Origin: Rubrimonas cliftonensis
GTDB lineage: Bacteria; Pseudomonadota; Alphaproteobacteria; Rhodobacterales; Rhodobacteraceae
NCBI RefSeq assembly: GCF_900107585.1
Contig: NZ_FNQM01000009.1
Coordinates: forward strand, 62,001-126,000
Reading direction: 5' to 3'
DNA length: 64,000 bases
In this document: piece by piece, positions 1-8,734 of the stretch
How the letters are laid out: each line of letters starts with the position of its first letter
How positions within the stretch are numbered: the first letter of the stretch is position 1
Notes under the pieces: model-generated
What the model saw: only the letters and a program-made list of their open reading frames with translations
What the model was told of the DNA's origin: nothing
Database searches by the model: none
Program-made: the position numbers and the translations under genes

Positions 1-99
1 GGCGTCGAGATGCGCCTCCGCCAGCGCGCGGGGGTCGATCTCGCCCGCGCCGATCCCGCGCCCCAGCGCCGCCGCCGTCATTGCCAGCCATTCGCTCAT
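1..99 (-). CDS. Amidase-signature protein, 5' end only
   Basis: The first 33 codons of a gene reading off the left edge of the window are visible. They start at an ATG that has GGAGG a few bases upstream. The peptide begins MSEWLAMTAAALGRGIGAGE, followed by a short ...IDPRALAEAHLDA stretch. This is the typical opening helix pair of GatA-like amidase-signature enzymes, where the text 'LTAAALGRGI.AGEIDP.AL.E..L' recurs. The catalytic Lys-Ser-Ser core lies outside the window, so substrate cannot be judged. The gene diverges from the FAD hydroxylase gene at 191, with about 90 bp between them. Family assignment rests only on the N-terminus. Confidence 0.6.
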   Translation of the reverse strand, partial: MSEWLAMTAAALGRGIGAGEIDPRALAEAHLDA

Positions 100-190
100 C
101 GCGCCCTCCGCTTCTCCGCGCCCGAACCTAAGCGCACGACGGCGCGTCGGGGAAGTGGACAAGCGCCGCCCGCGCCCGATACTTGCAGCC

Positions 191-1420
191 ATGGTCAGTT
201 CCCTCGACGCAGACATCGTGATCGCCGGCGGCGGCCCGGCCGGCGCGGCCGCCGCGCTCGCGCTCGCCCATGGCGGCTTCTCCGTGCGGCTGATCGACCC
301 CAGACCCGTCGAGACGCGCGCCGCGCCGGAGTTCGACGGCCGCGCCTACGCGCTCGCCTCCGCCTCCATGAAGCTGCTCGGCGCCCTGGGGCTCTGGGAG
401 GGTCTCGCCCCCCGCGCCCAGCCGATGAGCGCGATCGAGATTTACGACGGGCGCCCCGGCGCCATCGGCCCGGCGCGGCTGCGCATCGACGGCGACGGCC
501 TCGCCGACGCGCCCTTCGCCACGCTGCTGGAGACGCGTTTCCTGCGCCCCGCGCTGCTCCAGGCGGTCGCCGCCCATCCCGACATCCGCCATGACGCCGG
601 CGTGTCGGTCGTCGAGGCGCGGCAGGACGGCGCCGGCGTCGAGATCGCGCTCGACACGGGCGAGAGCCTGCGCGCCGCGCTGGCGGTGGCGGCGGACGGT
701 CGGCGTTCCGCCCTCGCGGCGCGGGCGGGGGTCGGCTGGACCGTTCGGCCCTACGGTCAGACCGGGCTCGTCTGCGCCGTCGCCCATGAACGGCCCCATG
801 GCGGCGTGGCGCGGCAGGCGTTCTACCCCGGCGGCCCCTTCGCGATGCTGCCGCTGCCCGGCGACCGCAGCGCGATCGTCTGGTCCGAGAGAACCCGCGA
901 GGCCGAGCGCGTCGCGGCGCTCGACGACGCGGGCTATCTCGCCGAGATCGCGCTGCGGACCGGCGGCCTGCTGGGCGGGCTGCGGCTGGAGGGCGGACGC
1001 TGGGCGTGGCCGCTCGAGATGGCGCTGGCCTACGAGTTCGTCGCGCCGCGGCTGGCGCTGCTGGGCGACGCGGCGCATTCGGTCCACCCCATCGCCGGGC
1101 AGGGCTTCAACCTCGCGCTGCGCGACGTTGCGGCGCTGGCGGAGGTGCTGACCGAGGCGCGGCGGCGCGGCGAGGATGTCGGCGACGCCGCGGTGCTGGC
1201 GCGCTACCAGCAATGGCGCCGCTTCGACGCCGCCGGCATGAGCCTCGGCATGGATGCGCTGACGCGGCTCTTCTCGAACGATGTCGGCCCGCTCAGGGCG
1301 CTGCGCGACGCGGGGCTCGGCCTCGTCCAGCGCGCCCCGGCGCTGAAGCGCGCCTTCGTCGCCGTCGCCGCCGGCCGCGCCGGAGAGACGCCCCGCCTGC
1401 TCAAGGGAGAAGCGCTGTGA
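191..1420 (+). CDS. UbiH/UbiF/COQ6-family FAD-dependent hydroxylase
   Basis: A 409-residue flavoprotein monooxygenase, probably acting in ubiquinone ring hydroxylation. The N-terminal Rossmann motif GGGPAGAAAAL (around residues 10-20) binds the ADP part of FAD. The C-terminal LLGDAAHSVHPIAGQG motif (around residues 290-305) carries the conserved GD pair and the His-Pro of the UbiH/VisC group. Length matches the usual 390-420 residues. I chose the ATG at 191 because it puts the FAD motif at the usual distance from the N-terminus. An in-frame GTG at 155 would add 12 residues with no support. The stop overlaps the start of the next gene by 4 bp. Which ring position it hydroxylates cannot be told from sequence. 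Confidence 0.85.
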   Translation: MVSSLDADIVIAGGGPAGAAAALALAHGGFSVRLIDPRPVETRAAPEFDGRAYALASASMKLLGALGLWEGLAPRAQPMSAIEIYDGRPGAIGPARLRIDGDGLADAPFATLLETRFLRPALLQAVAAHPDIRHDAGVSVVEARQDGAGVEIALDTGESLRAALAVAADGRRSALAARAGVGWTVRPYGQTGLVCAVAHERPHGGVARQAFYPGGPFAMLPLPGDRSAIVWSERTREAERVAALDDAGYLAEIALRTGGLLGGLRLEGGRWAWPLEMALAYEFVAPRLALLGDAAHSVHPIAGQGFNLALRDVAALAEVLTEARRRGEDVGDAAVLARYQQWRRFDAAGMSLGMDALTRLFSNDVGPLRALRDAGLGLVQRAPALKRAFVAVAAGRAGETPRLLKGEAL

Positions 1421-2814
1421 GAGACCACGCCGGAAGCGACCTGATCGCGATGACAGCCGCGCGGCTGGTCGACATGCTGGCCGCGCGCGAAGTCTCGACC
1501 GGCGAGCTGCTCGACGCGCTGGAGGCCCGCGTCGCCGCGGTGGACGGTCGGATCAACGCGCTGCCCACGCTCTGCTTCGACCGCGCCCGAACGCAGGCCG
1601 TTCCCGAGGGCGCGCCGCTCGCGGGCCTGCCGGTGGCGATCAAGGATCTGACCGAGGTCGCCGGCGTGCGCACCACCTGGGGCTCGCCGATCCACGCCGA
1701 CCACGTCTCCATCGCCTCCGACCATGTCGCCGAGCGCGTCGAGGCCCGCGGCGGCGTGATCTACGCCAAGACCAACACGCCGGAATTCGGCGCCGGCGCG
1801 CAGACCTTCAACGAGGTGTTCGGGCCGACCCGCAACCCCTACGACCTGACGAAATCGGTCGCGGGCTCCTCCGGCGGCTCGGCGGCGGCGCTGAAATCCG
1901 GCTGCGCCTGGCTCGCCCAAGGCTCCGACCTCGGCGGCTCCCTGCGCAACCCGGCGAGCTTCTGCGGCGTCGTCGGCCTGCGCCCCAGCCCCTTCCGCGT
2001 GCCGTCCGGCCCCGGCGGCGACCCGTTCAACCCGCTTTCGGTCGACGGTCCGATGGCGCGCACGGTCGAGGACTGCGCGCTGTTTCTCGACGCGCTCTCG
2101 GGCAGCGACCCGCGCGAGGCGGTGTCGCTGCCCGCGCCGGAGCGCCCGTTCCGCGAATGGGCGCGCGCCGCCAAGGCGCCGCTGCGCGTCGCCGTCAGCC
2201 TCGATCTCGGGCTCTCGCCGGTGGAGCCCGTCGTGCGCGAGACCGTCGCCGCCGCCGCGCGGCGCTTCGAGGCGATGGGCGCGACCGTCGAGGAGGCCTG
2301 CCCGGATCTCGCCGGCGCCCATGAGGCGTTCCAGACCCTGCGCGCGCTCGGCTTCGCCCGCGCCCACGGCGACCGCCTGCGCAACCACCGCGACCTGCTC
2401 AAGCCCGAGGTGATCTGGAACACCGAGAAGGGCCTCGCGCTGACCGGCGAGGAGATCGCCCGCGCGCTGACCTTGCGCGCCGGCATCGTCGCCCGCGCCC
2501 GCGACTTCTTCGCCGAATGGGACGTGCTGGTGTGCCCGGCGACCTGCGTGACGCCCTTCGCGGTTGAGACGCGCTGGCCGACATCCTGCGACGGCGTGCG
2601 GTTCGAGACCTATATCGACTGGCTCGCGGTGGTCTACGGCGTGACGCTGACGGCCTGCCCGGCGCTAAGCCTGCCGGGCGGCTTCACGGCCGAGGGCCTG
2701 CCCATCGGCGTGCAGCTCGTCGGCGGGCCAAGGGGCGAGGGGCCGCTGCTCGGCGCCGCCGCTGCGCTGGAGGCCGCGCTCGCGCTGGACCCGTCCCCCA
2801 TCGACCCGCGATGA
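1417..2814 (+). CDS. Amidase (amidase-signature family)
   Basis: A 465-residue amidase of the Ser-cisSer-Lys hydrolase family. The catalytic lysine is in PVAIKDL, the cis-serine loop is GSSGGSAAAL, and the nucleophile serine is in GSDLGGSLRNPASFCG. The GTG start overlaps the preceding stop (GTGA) and follows AAGGGAGA at good spacing. An ATG at 1450 is an alternative. Its own stop overlaps the next start as ATGA, so it sits inside a tightly packed + strand operon with the hydroxylase and the uracil-DNA glycosylase. The LGGS variant is common in general amidases. There is no GatB or GatC nearby, so this is not the tRNA-dependent amidotransferase. Substrate unknown. Confidence 0.85.
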   Translation: MRDHAGSDLIAMTAARLVDMLAAREVSTGELLDALEARVAAVDGRINALPTLCFDRARTQAVPEGAPLAGLPVAIKDLTEVAGVRTTWGSPIHADHVSIASDHVAERVEARGGVIYAKTNTPEFGAGAQTFNEVFGPTRNPYDLTKSVAGSSGGSAAALKSGCAWLAQGSDLGGSLRNPASFCGVVGLRPSPFRVPSGPGGDPFNPLSVDGPMARTVEDCALFLDALSGSDPREAVSLPAPERPFREWARAAKAPLRVAVSLDLGLSPVEPVVRETVAAAARRFEAMGATVEEACPDLAGAHEAFQTLRALGFARAHGDRLRNHRDLLKPEVIWNTEKGLALTGEEIARALTLRAGIVARARDFFAEWDVLVCPATCVTPFAVETRWPTSCDGVRFETYIDWLAVVYGVTLTACPALSLPGGFTAEGLPIGVQLVGGPRGEGPLLGAAAALEAALALDPSPIDPR

Positions 2815-3773
2815 GCGGCGGCGCGGTCGAGAGCTGGCCGCCCGAGGCCGCGCTCGCCGCGCTCGCGTGGCAGGTCGAGCTCGGCTGCGACGAGGCGCTG
2901 TCGGAGACGCCGCTCGACCGCTTCGCGCTGGAGGAGGCCGCCGAGGCGGCCCGTGAGGCGCGGCGCCGCGCCGAAGGCGAGGCGGGCGCGTCGCCCGCCG
3001 AAGCGCGCGACGCCCTCGCCCGAACCATCCCCGCCCGGACCATCCCCGCCCGAACCGCCGCGCCCGGCGTCGCCGCCAATCCCGTCGCCGCTAACTCCGC
3101 CGCGGCCGGCGCCCAGCGGCCCGCCGCGGACGCGCCCGCCGCCGCGGTCGCCGAAGCCGAGGCCATCGCCGCCGGCTGCGCCACGCTCGACGACCTCGCC
3201 GTCGCGCTGGCGGCCTTCGAGGGCTGCCCGCTCAAGCGCGGCGCGCGCAGCTGCGTCTTCGCCGACGGCGACCCCGCCGCCCGCGTCATGGTGATCGGCG
3301 AGGCGCCGGGCCGCGACGAGGACCGCGTCGGAAAACCCTTCGTCGGGCGCTCCGGCCAGCTTCTGGACCGGATGCTCGCCGCGATCGGGCTCGATCGGCG
3401 CGCTGCGGCTGGCGCAGCGGGCGTTGGGGAGGCGGTCTACATCACGAACGCGATCCCGTGGCGGCCGGTGGACAACCGCGCGCCATCGGGCGACGAGATC
3501 GCCATGCTGCTGCCCTTCCTGCGCCGCCATGTCGCGCTGGCCGACCCTGCCTTCGTGCTCCTCGCCGGCAACGCGCCCACCAGGGCGCTGGCGCAGACCG
3601 AGACCGGCATTCTCAGGATGCGCGGGCGCTGGCTGCGGCTGGCCGACGGCCGCTCCGCGCTGCCGACGCTCCACCCCGCCTACCTCCTGCGCAACCCCGC
3701 CGCCAAGCGCCTCGCATGGCGCGACCTGCTGTCTCTGCGCGCCGCGCTCGACGGCGAGGCTCCGCCCTGCTGA
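2811..3773 (+). CDS. Uracil-DNA glycosylase, family 4/5-like
   Basis: A 320-residue protein with a low-complexity Ala/Pro-rich N-terminal third (to about residue 115) and a C-terminal UDG domain. The catalytic loop is GEAPGRDED, followed by GKPFVGRSGQLLD. The uracil-binding region reads YITNAIPWRP, and the HPAYLLR motif closes the site. Family 4 enzymes hold a 4Fe-4S cluster with four cysteines. Here the N-terminal pair is reduced to a single FEGC and the usual cysteine before RPPGNR is Trp, so the cluster may be absent. It removes uracil from DNA in base-excision repair. It starts by a 4-bp overlap with the amidase, and moaB follows after 25 bp. Confidence 0.85.
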   Translation: MSGGAVESWPPEAALAALAWQVELGCDEALSETPLDRFALEEAAEAAREARRRAEGEAGASPAEARDALARTIPARTIPARTAAPGVAANPVAANSAAAGAQRPAADAPAAAVAEAEAIAAGCATLDDLAVALAAFEGCPLKRGARSCVFADGDPAARVMVIGEAPGRDEDRVGKPFVGRSGQLLDRMLAAIGLDRRAAAGAAGVGEAVYITNAIPWRPVDNRAPSGDEIAMLLPFLRRHVALADPAFVLLAGNAPTRALAQTETGILRMRGRWLRLADGRSALPTLHPAYLLRNPAAKRLAWRDLLSLRAALDGEAPPC

Positions 3774-3798
3774 CCCCACCCAGCCCTGAAAGCGCCCC

Positions 3799-4341
3799 AT
3801 GAGCCGCATCGACGAGACCCGCCCTTTCATTCCCATGCGCATCGCGCTGCTCACCGTGTCCGACACCCGCAGCGCCGAGGAGGACCGCTCGGGCGACCTG
3901 CTCGCCGCCCGCATCGCCGAGGCCGGCCATGCGCTCGCCGACCGCCGGCTGGTGCGCGACGAGGCAGACGACATCGCGGCGCGGCTGAGGGCTTGGATCG
4001 ACGGCGGCGGGGTCGACGCGATCCTCTCCACCGGCGGCACCGGGCTGACGGGGCGCGACGTCACCGTGGAGGCGCACCGGCGCGTCTACGAGAAGGAGAT
4101 CGAGGCGTTCGCGACGCTCTTCACCATGGTCTCGTTCCAGAAGATCGGCACCTCGGCGATCCAGAGCCGCGCCTGCGGCGGCGTTGCGGGCGGCGTTTAC
4201 CTGTTCGCGCTGCCCGGTTCGCCCTCCGCCTGCCGCGACGCGTGGGACGAGATCCTGAAGCCGCAGTTCGACATGCGCCACCGGCCCTGCAACTTCGTGG
4301 AGATCATGCCGCGCCTCGATGAGCATCTGCGCCGCAAGTGA
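3799..4341 (+). CDS. moaB: Molybdenum cofactor biosynthesis protein B
   Basis: A 180-residue MoaB/Mog-type protein that binds molybdopterin and supports its adenylylation in molybdenum cofactor synthesis. It contains the family's LLTVSDTR start strand, the central STGGTGLTGRDVT loop that binds the pterin, and the ALPGSPSACRDAWDEIL motif near the C-terminus. Length is normal for MoaB. It begins 25 bp after the uracil-DNA glycosylase and is the last gene of the tight + strand run. MoaB and UDG are often neighbours in alphaproteobacteria, so this pairing is not unusual. Confidence 0.92.
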   Translation: MSRIDETRPFIPMRIALLTVSDTRSAEEDRSGDLLAARIAEAGHALADRRLVRDEADDIAARLRAWIDGGGVDAILSTGGTGLTGRDVTVEAHRRVYEKEIEAFATLFTMVSFQKIGTSAIQSRACGGVAGGVYLFALPGSPSACRDAWDEILKPQFDMRHRPCNFVEIMPRLDEHLRRK

Positions 4342-4446
4342 GTCGGGGCGGGCCCGCGTCAAGCGCCGGTTAAGGTCCGGAGGCGATGGTCGCGTCTCTG
4401 GTGTGCCGGCGGATCGCCGCGGCTGGACCGTCGCGGCGGGTGCGGT

Positions 4447-5373
4447 ATGCTTCTTCGAAAATCGGACCATCGTCGGCGCGTCGATCTCTCGGCGCGCGAT
4501 CTGCTTGCGCCGGCGGGCGCGCTGGCTGCGGGGGCGCGCTTCGACGCGCTGCTGAGTGTCGCGCGGGGCGCGTTGGCGGCCCAGGTAGCCGAAATCTCGC
4601 TGTTCGCGACCGACGCCGACTGGCTGCGCCGCTGCGCGGGGGAGCCGCCCGCCGCGAAGCGCGCCGGCCCCCGGACTGACGGCGCCCGCGTGCTCGGCGT
4701 GGCCGACATGGCCGCGGCGCCGCGTCTGCAACCCGCCGGGCATGCCGGCGACGATCCGATGCGGGCCTGCCTGGTCGCGCCGCTTACGGGGAGCGACGGC
4801 GCGCGCATCGGGGCGCTCACGATCATGGATCCCGCGCCGCGCGCTTTCGACGCCGCCGCGCAGGCTCTCGCGACGCATCTCGCCGATGTCGCGGCCGCGC
4901 TCGAGGAGCAGTTCCAGCGCGCGTGCCGCGATACGCTCACCGGCGCGCTGGGGCGCGCGGCCTTCTCCGCCGCCGCCGACCGGGTCGCAGCGCGCTGCGC
5001 CGTCACCGGCGTGCGCGGGGCCATCGCATCCATGCGCTGCGACGGTTTCGACGCGCAGTCGGCGCGCCACGGCCGGGGCGCGACCGACGCCGCCCTGCGA
5101 GCGGCCGCGCTGGCCGGCGCCGCCTGCGCCCGCCGGCTCGACGTCATGGGACGCATTGGCCCCGCCGAATTCGTCCTGCTGATGACCGACGTCGACACGG
5201 CGGAGGCGGCGGGCGTGGCCCGGCGCGTCGCCGCGGCGATGACGCAGGCCGCCGCCGCCGGCGGCGCGCCGCTCGCCTTCGCCAGCGGCGCCCGGCGCTG
5301 GAGCCCCGACATCGCCGACGGGGCGGACTGGGTCTGCGAAGCCGCCGGGACCGCCGCCGGCGCGCTGGGCTGA
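4447..5373 (+). CDS. GAF-like / degenerate GGDEF domain protein
   Basis: A 308-residue protein with no membrane segment. Residues about 25-155 look like a small GAF-type sensor: a ...LVAPL....GARIGALTIMD strand pair is typical. Residues about 160-305 have the shape of a diguanylate cyclase domain, opening with DTLTGALGRAAF, the classic D.LTGL.NR..F start. The signature GG[DE]EF is replaced by GPAEF at 238-242. The second glycine and the catalytic acidic residue are therefore lost, and cyclase activity is unlikely. It may be a sensor or c-di-GMP/GTP-binding relic. It is not closely linked to moaB (about 105 bp) and converges on the deaminase gene. Confidence 0.65.
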   Translation: MLLRKSDHRRRVDLSARDLLAPAGALAAGARFDALLSVARGALAAQVAEISLFATDADWLRRCAGEPPAAKRAGPRTDGARVLGVADMAAAPRLQPAGHAGDDPMRACLVAPLTGSDGARIGALTIMDPAPRAFDAAAQALATHLADVAAALEEQFQRACRDTLTGALGRAAFSAAADRVAARCAVTGVRGAIASMRCDGFDAQSARHGRGATDAALRAAALAGAACARRLDVMGRIGPAEFVLLMTDVDTAEAAGVARRVAAAMTQAAAAGGAPLAFASGARRWSPDIADGADWVCEAAGTAAGALG

Positions 5374-5445
5374 GGCCCCCGCCGCCTTCGCCCGGGTCCC
5401 GGCCCGTCGGGGCGCCCCACCGGAGCAGCCCCCCGGAGCGGCGTC

Positions 5446-6714
5446 CTAGAGCAGGCCCGCGCGCGGCGTCTCGGGGCGGCCGGGCAGGGAGAGCCGCGGC
5501 GCCCGGGCGGCGCTCTCCGCGACCACCTCGCCGGCCCGCGCCACGACGAGCCGCGCCGCCCGGCGGCGCACCGCGTCCACCGGGTCGGTCGCGTCGAGCA
5601 GCACCAGATCGGCGCGGTCGCCCGGCGCCAGCCCGCGCCCCTCCAGCCCCATCACCGAAGCGGCGTCCGTCGTGACGGCGGCGAAGGCCGAGGCTACGCC
5701 GGCGCGGCCTGAACACTGCGTCGCGTGCACGCCGAGGCTCGCGACCTCCAGCATGTCCGCCGTTCCCAGCGGATACCATGGGTCCATCATGCAGTCCTGC
5801 CCATAGGCGACCGTCACGCCGGCCGCGCGCAGCTCCGGCGCCCGGGTCAGGCCGCGGCGCTTCGGATAGCCGTCGTGCCGCCCCTGGATCAGCAGGTTCA
5901 CCGCCGGATTGGCGATGACGCCCAGCCCCGCCTCCGCGATCAGCGGGATCAGCTTTGAGACATAGTAGTTGTCCATCGAGTGCATCGAGGTCAGGTGCGA
6001 GGCGGTTGCACGCGTCAGCCCCAGACGCTGCGTCTCCATCGCCAGCGTCTCGACATGGCGGCTCATCGGGTCGTCGGTCTCGTCGCAGTGCAGGTCGATC
6101 GCGAGGCCGCGCTCGGCGGCGATGGCGCAGAGCCGGCGCACCGAGCGCGCGCCCTCCTCCATGGTCCGCTCGAAATGCGGAATGCCGCCGACGATCTCCA
6201 CGCCGCGGTCGAGCGCCGCCAGCAGGTTGGCCTCGGCGCCCGGGTCGCGGAACAGCCCGTCCTGCGGGAAGGCGACGAGTTGGAGGTCGAGCCACTTGGC
6301 TGCGCGCGCCCGCACCTCCAGCAGCGCCTCGACGCCGCGCAGCCCGCCGCAGACGTCGACATGGCTGCGGATCGCGGTGATCCCCTGCGCCACGGCGAGG
6401 TCGACATAGTCCAGCGCGCGCGCGACGATCTCCTCATGGGTCTGGATCGCCTTCAGCTCCCCCCAGAGCTCGATGCCCTCCAGTAGCGTGCCCGAGACGT
6501 TGAGGCGCGGCCGGCCCAGCGAGAGCGTCGCGTCGAGGTGGAAATGGCAGTCGGCGAAGGCGACGCTCAGCAGCCGCCCCCCGGCATCGACCACGCGCCC
6601 GGCCCCGCCCGCAATGTTCGGCGCCATGGCGGCGATGCGGCCGCCGGCGCAGGCCACGTCGAGGCCGGCGCGGCCGTCTGGCAGGGTCACGTTGCGAAAG
6701 AGAAGGTCGGTCAT
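5446..6714 (-). CDS. Cytosine deaminase-like amidohydrolase
   Basis: A 422-residue metal-dependent amidohydrolase resembling CodA. It has the HFHLD metal motif (His57, His59) after a small beta-sandwich. Further on are HCDETDD, ASHLTSMHSMDN, the ANP.VN..IQGR.D.YPKRRG stretch and GQDCMMDPWYPLGT; the last carries the catalytic Asp of CodA's GHDDVFDPWYPLGT. The reaction is likely deamination of cytosine or a related base or creatinine-like ring. The start at 6714 was chosen because the MTDLLFRNVTLPDG opening matches the family. It is the last gene of the operon encoding a BMP-type nucleoside importer, which suggests imported nucleosides or bases feed it. The exact base is not determined. Confidence 0.75.
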   Translation of the reverse strand: MTDLLFRNVTLPDGRAGLDVACAGGRIAAMAPNIAGGAGRVVDAGGRLLSVAFADCHFHLDATLSLGRPRLNVSGTLLEGIELWGELKAIQTHEEIVARALDYVDLAVAQGITAIRSHVDVCGGLRGVEALLEVRARAAKWLDLQLVAFPQDGLFRDPGAEANLLAALDRGVEIVGGIPHFERTMEEGARSVRRLCAIAAERGLAIDLHCDETDDPMSRHVETLAMETQRLGLTRATASHLTSMHSMDNYYVSKLIPLIAEAGLGVIANPAVNLLIQGRHDGYPKRRGLTRAPELRAAGVTVAYGQDCMMDPWYPLGTADMLEVASLGVHATQCSGRAGVASAFAAVTTDAASVMGLEGRGLAPGDRADLVLLDATDPVDAVRRRAARLVVARAGEVVAESAARAPRLSLPGRPETPRAGLL

Positions 6715-6740
6715 GGAGGCTCGCTGTTGGCGGTTGGAGT

Positions 6741-7685
6741 TCAGCGCTGGCCCTTGAACCAGGGTTTCAGCAGCGCGCGGGGATAGTCGGCGCGGCGCGA
6801 GGCCAGCGTCAGCGCCAGGATCGAGAGCACATAGGGCGCCATCAGGAACAGCTGCGACGGCGCCAGCCCGCCGAGCTGGGTCTGCGCGCGAAGCTGGAAG
6901 GCGTCGAAGGCGCCGAACAGGATCGCGCCGAGCAGCGCCTTGCCCGGCCGCCAGGACGCGAAGATCACCAGCGCGATGCAGATCCAGCCGCGCCCGTTCA
7001 CCATCCCGAAGAAGAAGGCGTCGAAGGCCGACAGCGTGAGGAACGCGCCGCCGAGGCCCATCAGCGCCGAGCCCGCCACCACCGCGCCGAAGCGCAGCCG
7101 GTGCACCGAGAGCCCCTGCGCGTCCACCGCGTCGGGGTTGTCGCCGACGGCGCGGATCGCCAGCCCCAGAGCAGTGCGGTTCAGCAGCAGCCAGATCAGC
7201 GGCGCCAGCGCCAGCGCCGCCCATGTCAGGGCCGTCTGCGCGCCCATCACCGGGCCGATGAAGGGGATGTCCGTCAGCCATTCCGGCCGGAGCGGGCGGA
7301 ACGGCTCGACGCGCGGCGGGCTGGTCACGTCGGGCAGGGCGGTGCGGTAGGTGAAATAGGCCGCGGAAGTGGCCAGCAGCGTCACCGCCAGTCCCGAGAC
7401 ATGCTGCGACAGCCCCAGGGGCACGGTCAGCGTCGCGTGAAGCGCGCCGAACAGCGCGCCCACCGCCAGCGCCGCCAGCACGCCCCCCGCAAGCCCCGCG
7501 CCGAGCCACACCGCGAGCCACCCCGCCATCGCCCCGGCGACGAAGATGCCCTCCACGCCGAGGTTCAGCACCCCGGCGCGCTCGCACAGCAGCGCCCCCA
7601 TCACGCCGAAGATAAGCGGCGTGGCGATGCGCAGCGTCGCCGCCCAGAAGCTCTCGGTGGCGAGGATGGCCAGCAGATCGGTCAT
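6741..7685 (-). CDS. Nucleoside-type ABC transporter permease (second)
   Basis: A 314-residue inner-membrane permease with about 8-9 hydrophobic segments. The N-terminal stretch ATPLIFGVMGALLCERAGVL and the following NLGVEGIF are hallmarks of the YufQ/NupQ-like BPD_transp_2 permeases that work with BMP-family binding proteins. The internal AVGDNPDAVDAQGL loop is the cytoplasmic coupling helix region contacting the ATPase. Its start overlaps the end of the upstream permease by 4 bp, and the deaminase gene follows after 26 bp. Together with the other permease it should form the heterodimeric channel for nucleosides or nucleobases. Confidence 0.88.
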   Translation of the reverse strand: MTDLLAILATESFWAATLRIATPLIFGVMGALLCERAGVLNLGVEGIFVAGAMAGWLAVWLGAGLAGGVLAALAVGALFGALHATLTVPLGLSQHVSGLAVTLLATSAAYFTYRTALPDVTSPPRVEPFRPLRPEWLTDIPFIGPVMGAQTALTWAALALAPLIWLLLNRTALGLAIRAVGDNPDAVDAQGLSVHRLRFGAVVAGSALMGLGGAFLTLSAFDAFFFGMVNGRGWICIALVIFASWRPGKALLGAILFGAFDAFQLRAQTQLGGLAPSQLFLMAPYVLSILALTLASRRADYPRALLKPWFKGQR

Positions 7686-8734
7686 GCCAGCCGCACTCGG
7701 AAGCGGGCGAGAAAGCCGCCCACCAGCACGCAGATCAGCGCCATCGCCACGATCAGGTCGGCGAGGTAGCTGGAGACGCCGAGCGCGCGGCTCATGCTGT
7801 CAGCCCCCACGAACACCGCGGCGACGAAAAGCGCCGCGGCGACCACGCCCAGCGGCGACAGCCCCGCCAGCATCGCCACGACGACGCCCGCGTAGCCGAA
7901 GCCGGGCGAGATGTCAGCGGTGAGATAGCCCTTGAGCCCCGCGACCTCGCCCGCGCCAGCCAGCCCCGCCAGCGCGCCCGACAGCGCGCCGACGCCGACC
8001 ATCACGCGGCCGACCGGAACGCCGGCGTGGCGCGCGGCGTCGGGGTTCTCGCCCACGGCGCGGATGCGGAAGCCGGCGGTCGTCCGGCTCAGCAGCACAT
8101 GCATGAGCGCGGCGGCGACGAGGCCGACGATCAGCCCGGCGTGCAGCCGCATCCGGTCGAGCAGCTTCGGGAGCTCCGCCTCCGCGACGACGGGTTCGGA
8201 CTGCGGCCAGCCCATGCCCATCGGGTCCTGCAACGGCCCCTCCAGCATCATCTGGACGAAGAGCAGGATGACGAAGTTCATGAGCAGCGTCGTCACCACC
8301 TCGTCCACGCCCAGCCGCGCCTTGAGCCAGGCCGGCCCCGCCATCGCCAGCCCGCCGGCGGCGGCCCCGGCCGCCATCACCATGGGCGCCAGCAGCCAGA
8401 CGGGGGCGGCGACGGCGCCGGTTCCGACCGCGACGGCCGCGAGCGCGCCGAGATAGAGCTGGCCCTCCGCGCCGATGTTCCAGAGCTTCGCGCGGAACGC
8501 CACGGCCGCCGCCAGCCCGGTCAGGATCAGCGGCGTCGCCCGCGTCAGCGTCTCGCTCAGCGCAAACAGCGAGCCCGCCGCGCCCTGCGCCATCAGCGCA
8601 TAGGCGGCGGCGACGTCGGCGCCGGCGAGCGAGAGCGGTATCGCAGCGAGCGCCAGCGCCGCGAGCGCCGCCAGCAGGGGCGCGGCGCGGGCGACGCCGA
8701 CTGCGGGCGCCGCCCGGGGCTCGATGCGGATCAC
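7682..8734 (-). CDS. Nucleoside-type ABC transporter permease (first)
   Basis: A 350-residue multi-pass permease of the YufP/NupP type. Visible family marks are AFRAKLWNIGAEGQLYLGAL after the first helices and AVGENPDAARHAGV in the cytoplasmic loop. It overlaps both neighbours by 4 bp: the ATPase upstream and the second permease downstream. Translational coupling of the three membrane-complex subunits is therefore likely. It is slightly longer than its partner, as is usual for this pair. Substrate is inferred from the BMP-type binding protein and the deaminase of the operon. Confidence 0.88.
   Translation of the reverse strand: MIRIEPRAAPAVGVARAAPLLAALAALALAAIPLSLAGADVAAAYALMAQGAAGSLFALSETLTRATPLILTGLAAAVAFRAKLWNIGAEGQLYLGALAAVAVGTGAVAAPVWLLAPMVMAAGAAAGGLAMAGPAWLKARLGVDEVVTTLLMNFVILLFVQMMLEGPLQDPMGMGWPQSEPVVAEAELPKLLDRMRLHAGLIVGLVAAALMHVLLSRTTAGFRIRAVGENPDAARHAGVPVGRVMVGVGALSGALAGLAGAGEVAGLKGYLTADISPGFGYAGVVVAMLAGLSPLGVVAAALFVAAVFVGADSMSRALGVSSYLADLIVAMALICVLVGGFLARFRVRLA

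Noticed and set aside
128-1213. Long open frame opposite the FAD hydroxylase (and many like it throughout the window)
   Set aside because: Very high GC leaves antisense frames open. These show Arg/Gly/Ala-rich composition, no motifs, and lie on top of well-supported genes.
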